NCBI RefSeq assembly: GCF_004124315.2 | Contig: NZ_CP096889.1 | Coordinates: forward strand, 1,037,001 to 1,101,000 | Source of the DNA: Bacillus cabrialesii | GTDB taxonomy: Bacteria; Bacillota; Bacilli; Bacillales; Bacillaceae | Length of the DNA: 64,000 nucleotides | Direction: 5' to 3' | Shown: positions 34,057 through 42,011 of the stretch, one piece after another | How positions within the stretch are numbered: position 1 is the first letter of the stretch | Layout of the letters: the number at the start of each line of letters is the position of its first letter | Position numbers and translations under genes: made by a program | Notes under the pieces: model-generated | Database searches by the model: none | What the model was told of the DNA's origin: nothing | What the model saw: only the letters and a program-made list of their open reading frames with translations

Positions 34057-34085
34057 GAGCCCGCTTTGCAAGCGGAGCTCTTTTT
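34057..34085. terminator. Bidirectional terminator dat/nhaC
   Basis: GAGC-CCGCTT/AAGCGG-AGCTC stem with one bulged base, flanked by A- and T-tracts. Confidence 0.85.
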
Positions 34086-35445
34086 ATTTTTTTATAAATC
34101 CAACCAAAATTGAGAGTATCGGCGATATATAGAGGAAGAACGTAAATGGGATATAGTCTATGACGGGAACACCGAGCGCGCTCGCCATAAAAGCTCCGCT
34201 GACGCCCCAGGGGATCAACGGGTTTATTAACGTCCCTCCGTCCTCTAAGGATCTGGAAAGAAATTTTCGCTGGATATTTTGTTTGTCGTATAAAGTTTTA
34301 AATGATTGTCCCGGTATTAATATTGATAAATACTGTTCGCCGGTTGCCAGATTGATGCCGATGCTTGAACAGACAGTTGCCGCAATCAGCTGGCCTTTTG
34401 AGCGGATGCCTTTCATGATGCCTTGGAGTAGTGCAGAAATCAATCCGATTTTCTCCATTAATCCGCCGAGCGCAAAAGCAATCATAATGAGAGAGACTGA
34501 ACCCATCATGGATTGCAGTCCGCCTCTGTTGATAATTTTAGCGGCGGCTTCATTGTCAGTATCGAACATCGTACCATTTTGCAAAGCTGCCATAAACGCC
34601 TGAAGGCTGCTGTCAGGGACAAAAATAGCAGTCAATATTCCCGCGGAAATAATTCCGGCAGTCAGAACGGGAATCACTGACACACGCTTAATCGCCAGCA
34701 AAACGACTAAAATCGGGGAAAGAAGCGCCCATGGCGTGACGTTTGCAGCATCCTTGATTCCGTTTATGACACGCTGAATATCATCGGTTGAAGCAGCATC
34801 CGCTGACACGGATGAACCGAGAAAGTAAAACAGAACGACGGTGATGAGCAAAGCCGGGATGGTCGTGCCCATCATATGGCGAATGTGTTCAAAGATCGGT
34901 ATTTCGCCTATGCCTGCGGCAAAATTGGTTGTGTCCGACATCGGAGACATTTTATCGCCAAAACAAGCGCCGCATATGACTGCGCCTGCCGTCCATTCAA
35001 GCGGAACGCCTGCCGCGCTCGCCACGCCGATCAGCGCTACCCCGATCGTGCTTACAGTTGTCAGGCTTGAGCCGACAAGCGTGCTGATGATCATGCATGA
35101 AAACAAAGCTGTCAACAGAAGGTGGCTTGGTTCAATAAAGGACAGGGCGTAAACTGTCACGGACGGTATTGCGCCGCTGTACATCCAAGCGCCGATTAAG
35201 ATGCCGATTAGGGCGAGAACGATAATCGGCTGTACGCCGTTTTTGATCCCCTCTACAATCCCTTTTTCTAGGTCCTTCCAGGCAAAGCCGAACCATAAAC
35301 CGGCTGCTGAAAGCATGACAACACATAGAAACAGCGGGATATGCGGTTCTGTATGAAAAAAGAATAAGCAAGAAATAATGATGCCTAACATGAATATAAA
35401 TAAACCGACGGCCAACGGAAACGTCAGCTTTTTTTGAGAAGCCAA
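34084..35445 (-). CDS. nhaC: NhaC, sodium/proton antiporter
   Basis: 453 residues with about 11-12 membrane segments, full length for the NhaC family. Conserved polar elements within helices include AVICGACFGDKMSPMSDTTNFAAGI (split, about 156-180) and LEDGGTLINPLIPWGVSGAFMAS (about 397-419), which belong to the ion path. It exports sodium in exchange for protons and may draw on malate- or lactate-antiporter-like ancestry. The stress-type gene nhaX lies just upstream on the same strand. Confidence 0.93.
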   Translation of the reverse strand: MASQKKLTFPLAVGLFIFMLGIIISCLFFFHTEPHIPLFLCVVMLSAAGLWFGFAWKDLEKGIVEGIKNGVQPIIVLALIGILIGAWMYSGAIPSVTVYALSFIEPSHLLLTALFSCMIISTLVGSSLTTVSTIGVALIGVASAAGVPLEWTAGAVICGACFGDKMSPMSDTTNFAAGIGEIPIFEHIRHMMGTTIPALLITVVLFYFLGSSVSADAASTDDIQRVINGIKDAANVTPWALLSPILVVLLAIKRVSVIPVLTAGIISAGILTAIFVPDSSLQAFMAALQNGTMFDTDNEAAAKIINRGGLQSMMGSVSLIMIAFALGGLMEKIGLISALLQGIMKGIRSKGQLIAATVCSSIGINLATGEQYLSILIPGQSFKTLYDKQNIQRKFLSRSLEDGGTLINPLIPWGVSGAFMASALGVPVIDYIPFTFFLYISPILSILVGFIKK

Positions 35446-35553
35446 AATAACACCCCATATTTATCTTTAATGCTTTTGTGCTTTTGGGCACGAAAGCATT
35501 ATAACAGAAAAAAACGAAAATCTATGTTTTTTCACAATTATGAATATAAAAAA

Positions 35554-35574
35554 GCGAGCACAAGGTGTGCTCAC
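35554..35574 (-). terminator. Terminator of nhaX
   Basis: GTGAGCAC/GTGCTCGC-type stem followed on the minus strand by TTTTTTA; it overlaps the nhaX stop. nhaC, 125 bp beyond, therefore needs its own promoter or readthrough. Confidence 0.75.
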
Positions 35575-36080
35575 TTCACGATCAGAACGGGTATATCCGA
35601 TTTCGCTGAAAGCTTTTCGCTTACACTTCCGAATAATAGCTTTTTCAGCTTGTTTTGGTCTCTGCTTCCGGTTACGATCATATCGGCAGAAATGCGGTTT
35701 GCATGCTCGATAATTGACTCAGCCGGGTCGCCTTCTAATATATCGATATCTCCATCTGTCTGCTGGTCATTCAGTATCATTCTGGCTTCGGCGATGACTT
35801 CTTCCGTACGATCTTCATAGATCATTGGCTCAGGCGGCGCAACATCTGATATCAGCGGATCAGGAACACTTGTCATGCCTCCGCCAATATAGCTTGCCCC
35901 GGCTGCGGGCCTCGGCGGGTCGATGATGGTCTGATTGTCTTTCATATCATGTGAATGGGCGACGGTAATGGCGGCATTTACGGTTTTAGCAAGATCGATG
36001 GCTGTTTGTAGCGCTTTCTTGCTATTTTCGCTTCCGTCAAACGCAACGATGATACGGTCAGCATGAAACATCATTCTCAC
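35571..36080 (-). CDS. nhaX: NhaX, universal-stress-protein family
   Basis: 169 residues. UspA fold: N-terminal RIIVAFDGSENSKKALQTAID (about 8-28), a middle insertion rich in Pro/Gly (about 48-85), and the ATP-binding C-terminal motif GSRDQNKLKKLLFGSVSEKL (about 138-157, G-X2-G-X9-G(S/T)-like). In B. subtilis NhaX was linked to the nearby sodium antiporter gene, but a direct regulatory mechanism is not established as far as I know. Confidence 0.9.
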   Translation of the reverse strand: MRMMFHADRIIVAFDGSENSKKALQTAIDLAKTVNAAITVAHSHDMKDNQTIIDPPRPAAGASYIGGGMTSVPDPLISDVAPPEPMIYEDRTEEVIAEARMILNDQQTDGDIDILEGDPAESIIEHANRISADMIVTGSRDQNKLKKLLFGSVSEKLSAKSDIPVLIVK

Positions 36081-36151
36081 CCTTTCAAAAACGTCTTACA
36101 ACCCAATACCCGGATTCGAGCACAATTAACCTTTTCCTATTCAAGTATTTG

Positions 36152-36180
36152 TTGACAAAAAAAGGTTTTGTTTATATGAT
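36152..36180 (+). promoter_or_regulatory. Strong SigA promoter of bmrB-bmrC-bmrD
   Basis: TTGACA (36152-36157), exactly 17 nt, TATGAT (36175-36180). Transcription would start near 36187, upstream of the leader peptide frame. Confidence 0.85.
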
Positions 36181-36216
36181 GAAAAAAATGAAATCGGAAT
36201 GGAAGGAGGGTTTGCT

Positions 36217-36300
36217 ATGCCAAGGAATTCGCGTATTTATCAAACAGTTTCATATTGGCGCGGCAAACCCTATGTTCTGGTTGATGGAACGGTCTTTTAA
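36217..36300 (+). CDS. bmrB: BmrB leader peptide, apparently frameshifted (27 codons)
   Basis: AAGGAGGG precedes ATG 36217. The frame encodes MPRNSRIYQTVSYWRGKPYV and a few more residues, then stops at TAA (36298-36300). The sequence just after, in the +1 frame (36299-36361), encodes KSSRALKSAVHSYWLKKAWS and ends inside the attenuator. Joining them by removing one T from TTTT (36295-36298) gives 47 residues from this start, or 53 from an upstream in-frame ATG, which fits the size I recall for B. subtilis BmrB (YheJ). In B. subtilis translation of bmrB controls bmrCD by ribosome-mediated attenuation. Here the frame is broken, or read through by +1 slippage. Confidence 0.7.
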   Translation: MPRNSRIYQTVSYWRGKPYVLVDGTVF

Positions 36301-36344
36301 GTCTAGCCGCGCGCTGAAAAGCGCTGTGCATTCATATTGGTTAA

Positions 36345-36378
36345 AAAAGGCATGGAGCTGACGCTTCATGCCTTTTTT
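36345..36378 (+). terminator. Attenuator in the bmrCD leader
   Basis: AAAAGGCATG and CATGCCTTTT form a 10-12 bp stem extended inside by AGC/GCT with one G·T pair and a TGAC loop, then six T. It overlaps the last codons of the +1 leader frame. An earlier hairpin, GCGCT-GAAA-AGCGC (about 36311-36324), may take part in alternative folding. Confidence 0.85.
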
Positions 36379-36517
36379 ATATACAAATCTAACGAAAGAC
36401 AGGTGTATGGGATGTGAAGACAAATACAGAGACGAGGGCAGCTCGTGCCAAACTGAATGAAAAAAGCTGCAAGGAAAAAATAGAAGGCGGCTGATGTGAT
36501 AAAGGAGATGGGAATCG

Positions 36518-38275
36518 ATGTTTTCAGTATTAAAAAAGCTTGGCTGGTTTTTTAAAGCGTACTGGCTCCGCTATACGATTGCGATCGTGCTGTTATTAGG
36601 GGTCAATGTCATTGAAATGTTTCCGCCTAAGCTCTTGGGGAACGCCATAGATGATATGAAATCGGGGGCGTTTACTGCGGAAGGGCTGCTGTTTTATATC
36701 GGTATCTTTTTTGTGCTGACGGCGGCCGTGTATATCATGTCGTATTTTTGGATGCATCAGCTGTTCGGCGGAGCGAATGTGATGGAGAAAATACTTCGTA
36801 CGAAGCTGATGGGGCATCTATTGGCCATGTCGCCGCCGTTTTATGAAAAAAACCGGACAGGCGATTTAATGGCGCGGGGGACGAATGATCTTCAGGCAGT
36901 CAGTTTAACGACGGGGTTTGGCATCTTAACATTAGTCGACTCTACAATGTTTATGATGACGATCTTTTTGACAATGGGATTTTTGATCAGCTGGAAGCTG
37001 ACCTTTGCCGCCATTATTCCGCTTCCTATCATGGCGATTGCCATCAGTCTGTACGGAAGTAAAATTCACGAGCGGTTTACGGAGGCCCAAAATGCGTTCG
37101 GGGCGCTGAATGACAGGGTGCTTGAATCCGTTTCAGGCGTGCGGGTGATTCGCGCGTATGTACAGGAAACAAACGATGTCCGCCGGTTTAATGAAATGAC
37201 CGCCGATGTTTATCGGAAAAATATGAAAGTGGCTTTTATTGATTCACTGTTTGAGCCGACGGTGAAGCTGCTTGTCGGCGCCAGCTATCTGATCGGGCTC
37301 GGCTACGGAGCGTTTCTTGTGTTCCGGAACGAGCTGACGCTTGGCGAGCTCGTTTCCTTTAACGTTTATCTCGGCATGATGATTTGGCCGATGTTTGCAA
37401 TCGGTGAACTCATTAATGTGATGCAGCGCGGCAATGCATCATTAGACCGGGTAAATGAAACCCTTTCTTATGAGCCGGACGTGACCGATCCAAAGCAGCC
37501 CGCTGAACTGAAAGAGCCTGGAGATATCGTTTTCAGCCATGTCAGCTTTACATATCCAAGCTCCACAAGCGGCAATATTCAGGATGTTTCATTTTCGGTG
37601 CAAAAAGGGCAGACTGTCGGAATTGCCGGTAAAACCGGGAGCGGAAAAACGACAATTATTAAGCAGCTTTTGCGCCAGTATCCCGCAGGCAAAGGGAGCA
37701 TCACATTTTCAGGCGTACCGATTCAGCAGATCCCTCTTGACAGGCTCCGCGGGTGGATCGGATATGTGCCGCAGGATCATTTGCTGTTTTCACGATCGGT
37801 AAAAGAAAATATTTTATACGGAAAACAAGATGCAAGCGATGAAGAGGTTCGGCAAGCCATTGCCGAAGCGCATTTTGAAAAGGATTTACACATGCTTCCG
37901 TCCGGACTGGAGACAATGGTCGGCGAAAAAGGCGTGGCGCTGTCCGGCGGGCAGAAACAAAGAATTTCGATTGCGAGAGCACTTATGGCGAATCCGGAGA
38001 TTTTGATCCTGGACGATTCGCTTTCTGCCGTCGATGCCAAAACAGAGGCGGCCATTATCAGCAATATCAGAGAAAACCGCAAAGGAAAAACGACATTTAT
38101 TTTGACGCACCGATTATCCGCGGTAGAGCATGCTGACCTGATCCTTGTGATGGATGATGGCGTGATTGCCGAGAGAGGCACGCATCAAGAACTGATGGCC
38201 AATCATGGATGGTACCGCAAGCAGTACGAAAGACAGCAGCTGTTCACTGCGGAAGAAGGAGGAGCAGGGGCATGA
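36518..38275 (+). CDS. bmrC: BmrC (YheI), multidrug ABC transporter half
   Basis: 585 residues. Six-helix ABC exporter domain (about 1-300) and nucleotide-binding domain (about 340-575) with Walker A GKTGSGKTT, Q-loop YVPQDH, signature ALSGGQKQRISIARAL, Walker B ILILDDSLSAVDAKT and H-loop LTHRLS. Walker B ends in Asp-Asp rather than Asp-Glu, so this half carries the degenerate catalytic site of a heterodimeric exporter. Pairs with BmrD to pump antibiotics and dyes. Expressed through the bmrB attenuator. Confidence 0.95.
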   Translation: MFSVLKKLGWFFKAYWLRYTIAIVLLLGVNVIEMFPPKLLGNAIDDMKSGAFTAEGLLFYIGIFFVLTAAVYIMSYFWMHQLFGGANVMEKILRTKLMGHLLAMSPPFYEKNRTGDLMARGTNDLQAVSLTTGFGILTLVDSTMFMMTIFLTMGFLISWKLTFAAIIPLPIMAIAISLYGSKIHERFTEAQNAFGALNDRVLESVSGVRVIRAYVQETNDVRRFNEMTADVYRKNMKVAFIDSLFEPTVKLLVGASYLIGLGYGAFLVFRNELTLGELVSFNVYLGMMIWPMFAIGELINVMQRGNASLDRVNETLSYEPDVTDPKQPAELKEPGDIVFSHVSFTYPSSTSGNIQDVSFSVQKGQTVGIAGKTGSGKTTIIKQLLRQYPAGKGSITFSGVPIQQIPLDRLRGWIGYVPQDHLLFSRSVKENILYGKQDASDEEVRQAIAEAHFEKDLHMLPSGLETMVGEKGVALSGGQKQRISIARALMANPEILILDDSLSAVDAKTEAAIISNIRENRKGKTTFILTHRLSAVEHADLILVMDDGVIAERGTHQELMANHGWYRKQYERQQLFTAEEGGAGA

Positions 38276-40293
38276 AAACAGGGAAAACGTTATGGAGATA
38301 CGCACTCCTTTATCGAAAATTGCTGATCATAGCCGTTCTTTTGCTAGCTGTAGCCGTCGGTGCAGAACTGACCGGGCCGTTTATCGGCAAAAAAATGATA
38401 GACGACCATATCCTCGGCATTGAGAAAACATGGTATGAAGCTGCGGAAAAAGATAAACACGCCGTTCAGTTCCACGGCGCCTCATATGTGAGAGAGGACC
38501 GTATACAGGAACCTGTTTCTCAAGAAAAAGAAGCGCATATTTATCAAGTGGGAATGGCGTTTTATTTTGTTGATCAGGCTGTCAGCTTTGACGGGAACAG
38601 AACGGTTTCTGGCGGAAAGCTGACGATCACAAACGGAGACAAGAGCCGGACATACGCTGCCGAAAAGCTGACAAAGCAGGAGCTTTTCCAGTTCTATCAG
38701 CCGGAAATAAAGGGAATGGTGTTTCTGATCTGCCTGTATGGGGGCTTGCTTGTCTTTTCTGTATTCTTTCAATACGGACAGCACTATTTGCTGCAGATGA
38801 GCGCCAATCGGATCATTCAAAAGATGAGGCAGGATGTGTTTTCGCACATTCAGAAAATGCCGATTCGCTATTTTGACAATCTTCCCGCCGGCAAAGTCGT
38901 TGCGCGGATTACCAACGATACGGAGGCTATCAGGGATTTATATGTCACAGTGCTGTCAACATTTGTGACAAGCGGAATCTATATGATCGGAATATTCACG
39001 GCCTTGTTTTTGCTGGATGTTAAGCTCGCGTTTGTATGTCTGGCAATCGTGCCGATTATCTGGCTGTGGTCAGTCATATACCGAAAATACGCGTCTTATT
39101 ACAATCAAAAAATCCGTTCAATCAACAGTGACATTAACGCAAAAATGAATGAGTCAATCCAAGGCATGACCATTATTCAGGCATTCCGTCATCAGAAGGA
39201 AACAATGAGAGAATTTGAGGAATTAAATGAATCTCATTTTTATTTTCAAAACAGGATGCTGAATTTAAACTCCTTAATGTCCCATAATCTGGTTAATGTC
39301 ATCCGCAATCTTGCTTTTGTCTGCCTGATCTGGCATTTTGGCGGTGCGAGCCTGAATGCTGCCGGGATTGTTTCAATCGGTGTGCTGTACGCGTTTGTCG
39401 ATTATTTGAACCGGTTATTTCAGCCGATTACAGGCATCGTCAATCAGTTTTCAAAGCTGGAGCTTGCACGGGTTTCCGCCGGCCGCGTTTTTGAACTGCT
39501 TGAAGAAAAGAATACGGAAGAAGCGGGTGAACCGGCGAAGGAGCGCGCGATGGGGCGGGTTGAATTTCGTGATGTGTCATTTGCCTATTTAGATGGTGAA
39601 GAAGTATTAAAACAAATTTCCTTTACCGCGCAAAAAGGCGAAACCGTAGCGCTTGTCGGCCATACCGGATCAGGAAAAAGCTCGATTTTGAATCTCCTGT
39701 TTCGTTTTTATGACGCGCAAAAAGGGGATGTTTTGATTGATGGAAAAAGCATTTACAACATGTCAAGACAAGAACTCAGATCACATATGGGCATTGTGCT
39801 TCAGGATCCGTACTTATTCTCGGGCACAATCGGTTCTAACGTGAGTCTGGATGACGAAAGAATGACCGAAGAAGATATAAAAAAAGCACTGCGGCAAGTC
39901 GGTGCCGAGCCGCTTCTGAAAAAGCTTCCGAAAGGCATCAATGAACCTGTGATTGAAAAAGGCAGCACGCTATCCTCTGGAGAGCGGCAGCTCATTTCTT
40001 TCGCAAGAGCTTTGGCGTTTGATCCCGCCATTTTAATTTTAGATGAAGCAACGGCGCATATTGATACAGAGACAGAGGCCGTGATCCAGAAGGCGCTCGA
40101 TGTCGTCAAACAAGGGCGCACAACCTTCGTCATCGCCCACCGGCTTTCAACAATCAGAAACGCGGATCAGATTTTGGTCCTTGATAAAGGAAAAATTGTT
40201 GAGAGAGGGAACCATGAGGAATTGATGGCGGTCAAAGGGCAGTATTATCAAATGTATGAGCTGCAAAAGGGCCAGAAACATTCCATTGCATAA
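38272..40293 (+). CDS. bmrD: BmrD (YheH), multidrug ABC transporter half
   Basis: 673 residues from ATG 38272, which overlaps the bmrC stop (ATGA) and follows GGAGGAGCAGGGG. The transmembrane domain has an extra loop (about 55-150) between helices 1 and 2, as in B. subtilis BmrD. The nucleotide-binding domain (about 435-665) carries Walker A GHTGSGKSS, signature STLSSGERQLISFARAL and Walker B ILILDEATAHIDTET with the catalytic Glu. It supplies the active ATPase site of the BmrCD heterodimer. Confidence 0.95.
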   Translation: MKTGKTLWRYALLYRKLLIIAVLLLAVAVGAELTGPFIGKKMIDDHILGIEKTWYEAAEKDKHAVQFHGASYVREDRIQEPVSQEKEAHIYQVGMAFYFVDQAVSFDGNRTVSGGKLTITNGDKSRTYAAEKLTKQELFQFYQPEIKGMVFLICLYGGLLVFSVFFQYGQHYLLQMSANRIIQKMRQDVFSHIQKMPIRYFDNLPAGKVVARITNDTEAIRDLYVTVLSTFVTSGIYMIGIFTALFLLDVKLAFVCLAIVPIIWLWSVIYRKYASYYNQKIRSINSDINAKMNESIQGMTIIQAFRHQKETMREFEELNESHFYFQNRMLNLNSLMSHNLVNVIRNLAFVCLIWHFGGASLNAAGIVSIGVLYAFVDYLNRLFQPITGIVNQFSKLELARVSAGRVFELLEEKNTEEAGEPAKERAMGRVEFRDVSFAYLDGEEVLKQISFTAQKGETVALVGHTGSGKSSILNLLFRFYDAQKGDVLIDGKSIYNMSRQELRSHMGIVLQDPYLFSGTIGSNVSLDDERMTEEDIKKALRQVGAEPLLKKLPKGINEPVIEKGSTLSSGERQLISFARALAFDPAILILDEATAHIDTETEAVIQKALDVVKQGRTTFVIAHRLSTIRNADQILVLDKGKIVERGNHEELMAVKGQYYQMYELQKGQKHSIA

Positions 40294-40297
40294 CGCT

Positions 40298-40331
40298 AAA
40301 AAACCCAAAACAATCGTGTTTTGGGTTTTTA
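40298..40331. terminator. Bidirectional terminator bmrD/yheG
   Basis: A 14-bp perfect stem AAAAACCCAAAACA/TGTTTTGGGTTTTT with a 4-nt ATCG loop. Confidence 0.9.
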
Positions 40332-40341
40332 GTTTATGTAG

Positions 40342-40962
40342 TTAATAAGCCAGTCCGGCTCGGTATCCGACATATTCTCCTGTAACGAGCTCACGATAGA
40401 GAAAATCAGCAGTATCACCGACCGTAATGCTTGTGCCGCCCTCCGGCAATACGTTACGCTCTGTCCGATATACGCCGGTTGCTGTTCCGTCCGGAAGGTA
40501 AGTGGGACAGATGATTGTCCAGTCTAGAGAGGAACCTTTTAGCATTTCGTATACTTTTGCGTGCTCCTTGGCTGCGCGGGTCTGTTTTCGTTTCGATTCA
40601 TTTGTTTCAAACCGGAATTTTCCCGGTTCATATCGGGAATCAAGAATGCCTGCGGTGCCGATCGTAATCAGCCGTTTGATATGCTGTTCCCGCATAATGG
40701 CGAGAATGTGTGTCAAAGCTGCTGACAAGGTATCATCACCATCCGTACCGAGACAGCTAATCACGATTTCAGCATCCTTCATCACGCTTCTCACATCTTC
40801 CCGGCAGCGTGCGTTCCCCATAACGATTCGGTCTTTTGGAAGGGGAAGCTCATCAGGTTGAGATCTGGCCAGAGCATAAATATCAAATTGTTCATCTGCG
40901 GCAGCTTGTTTTATAAAGGCTCGTCCGACACGGCCGCTGGCTCCAAATAAAGCGATTTTCAT
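40342..40962 (-). CDS. yheG: YheG, NAD(P)-binding atypical SDR
   Basis: 206 residues from the ATG at 40962 after GGAGG. The N-terminal motif IALFGASGRVGRAFIKQA (about 3-20) is the GxxGxxG Rossmann signature of the NmrA/BVR-B-like subgroup. Other landmarks are VISCLGTDGDDT and LDWTIICPTYL near the C-terminus. It lacks the classical Tyr-X3-Lys, so it may be a flavin reductase-like or nucleotide-sensing protein. No substrate known. Confidence 0.87.
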   Translation of the reverse strand: MKIALFGASGRVGRAFIKQAAADEQFDIYALARSQPDELPLPKDRIVMGNARCREDVRSVMKDAEIVISCLGTDGDDTLSAALTHILAIMREQHIKRLITIGTAGILDSRYEPGKFRFETNESKRKQTRAAKEHAKVYEMLKGSSLDWTIICPTYLPDGTATGVYRTERNVLPEGGTSITVGDTADFLYRELVTGEYVGYRAGLAY

Positions 40963-40999
40963 CAAAAAACCTCCTCGCCCTCATTATAAAAGGATGCTC

Positions 41000-41125
41000 T
41001 CAGTTTGAACAGCGAGGGAAAGAATACCTGTACAAATAGACAGAACGATGGGAAACATATTCATGAATCATGGATACACTTACAAACTGAACCAGCTCCC
41101 AATTCAAAAAGGCGATGAATGCCAT
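41000..41125 (-). CDS. yheF: YheF, 41-residue protein of unknown function
   Basis: 41 residues from the ATG at 41125, preceded by GGGAGGG with an added AAGG; the longer frame up to 41218 runs through the sspB terminator and is not credible. The product begins MAFIAFLNWELVQFVSVSMI, mildly hydrophobic then Tyr- and Arg-rich. It matches the position and length of B. subtilis YheF. No family recognised. Confidence 0.65.
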   Translation of the reverse strand: MAFIAFLNWELVQFVSVSMIHEYVSHRSVYLYRYSFPRCSN

Positions 41126-41185
41126 CCTTATTCCCTCCCTTTTTTCTAGGATATGTGGAGTAGGAAAAAAGGGTGACAAATATAA

Positions 41186-41210
41186 AGAGAGCGCGGAAAC
41201 CGCGCTCTCT
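41186..41210 (-). terminator. Terminator of sspB
   Basis: AGAGAGCGCGG/CCGCGCTCTCT, 11 bp, followed on the minus strand by TTTATATTTG. Confidence 0.85.
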
Positions 41211-41229
41211 ATAGCCATATATTGAATTG

Positions 41230-41433
41230 TTATTGAACTCTGCCGCCCATTTGCTGCTGAGCGAAAGATACTAAACGTTTTGTGATTTCTCCTCCGACAG
41301 AACCGTTAGCGCGGGAAGTTGTATCCGCTCCAAGGTGAACGCCGAATTCAGAAGCGATTTCAAGTTTCATTTGATCGATAGCCTGAGCTGCGCCAGGTAC
41401 TAGTAATTCATTTGAAGAGTTTTGGTTAGCCAT
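41230..41433 (-). CDS. sspB: SspB, major beta-type small acid-soluble spore protein
   Basis: 67 residues from the ATG at 41433 with AAGGAG upstream. The alpha/beta SASP signatures are complete: KLEIASEFGVHLGADTTSRA, with the GPR protease cleavage region EIASEFG, and NGSVGGEITKRLVSFAQQQM. It coats DNA in the spore, forcing an A-like form resistant to UV and heat, and is degraded on germination. It differs from 168 SspB, as I recall it, by conservative changes near residues 9 and 33. Confidence 0.97.
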   Translation of the reverse strand: MANQNSSNELLVPGAAQAIDQMKLEIASEFGVHLGADTTSRANGSVGGEITKRLVSFAQQQMGGRVQ

Positions 41434-41455
41434 GTGTAAAATCTCCTTTTTGTTT

Positions 41456-41485
41456 AGTATGGTTGGGTTAACTGGAGTTGCACCA
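41456..41485 (-). promoter_or_regulatory. Probable SigG promoter of sspB
   Basis: On the minus strand CATACTA, a perfect forespore -10 core, lies about 20 nt before the ribosome site and is preceded at about 17 nt by a weak GGTGCA. sspB is a standard SigG gene; the -35 placement is tentative. Confidence 0.5.
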
Positions 41486-41621
41486 GTCTGTGGACCCGTC
41501 TCGGGTGTCACTGCCGTCTCGGCGTAACCCAATGCTTGCCGGCTTGTTACTACGTATTATGTTAAAATCGCCGGAAACTCATGCGGAAAATCGAGTGGTA
41601 AATCTTGAGAAGGCATAAAAA

Positions 41622-41644
41622 AGCTTAGCCGTTCAGGCTAAGCT
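41622..41644 (-). terminator. Terminator of yheE
   Basis: AGCTTAGCC/GGCTAAGCT stem followed on the minus strand by TTTTTTA; the left arm reaches the yheE stop. Confidence 0.85.
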
Positions 41645-41852
41645 AGTCATAAATATGAAAAAGCATCAGTTCATGTATCTCGTTTGTAAGAGCAGGCTCG
41701 TCAGCGCGGGCGGGAAACAAATCTCCCCATTCAATCTCACCGCTTTTATGATAGATGCCTTCATAATGGGTTCCTTTATAATAAAATGAAATTCTCCATC
41801 CGGGCAGCTTTTCTTTTTGGAACAAAGGTTTCCAGCTGAAATGAGAAATCAT
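41643..41852 (-). CDS. yheE: YheE, small DUF5342-like protein
   Basis: 69 residues from the ATG at 41852 (or 70 from the GTG one codon earlier) after AAGGAG. The sequence is aromatic and basic in the middle (GWRISFYYKGTHYEGIYHKSGEIEWG) and ends in a histidine/leucine-rich helix. It matches B. subtilis YheE, a small protein of unknown function beside the spore genes yheD and yheC. The DUF assignment is from memory and uncertain. Confidence 0.75.
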   Translation of the reverse strand: MISHFSWKPLFQKEKLPGWRISFYYKGTHYEGIYHKSGEIEWGDLFPARADEPALTNEIHELMLFHIYD

Positions 41853-42011
41853 CACGGCCACGCTCCTTAAGATTGATATCAATTGACGTGAATGCGAACG
41901 AATTATGTTCATTGTATCACTGTTTCAGAACATCATTGAAGAGGTCTTTATGATGCAGTTTGTCCCAGCCTTTGATAAAGATAAGTCCGCTTTATCAAAA
42001 AAGCGGACAGA

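Noticed and set aside
41434..41532. N-terminal extension of SspB to 100 residues
   Set aside because: The ATG at 41433 has the ribosome site and gives the exact family length; upstream sequence is the promoter region.
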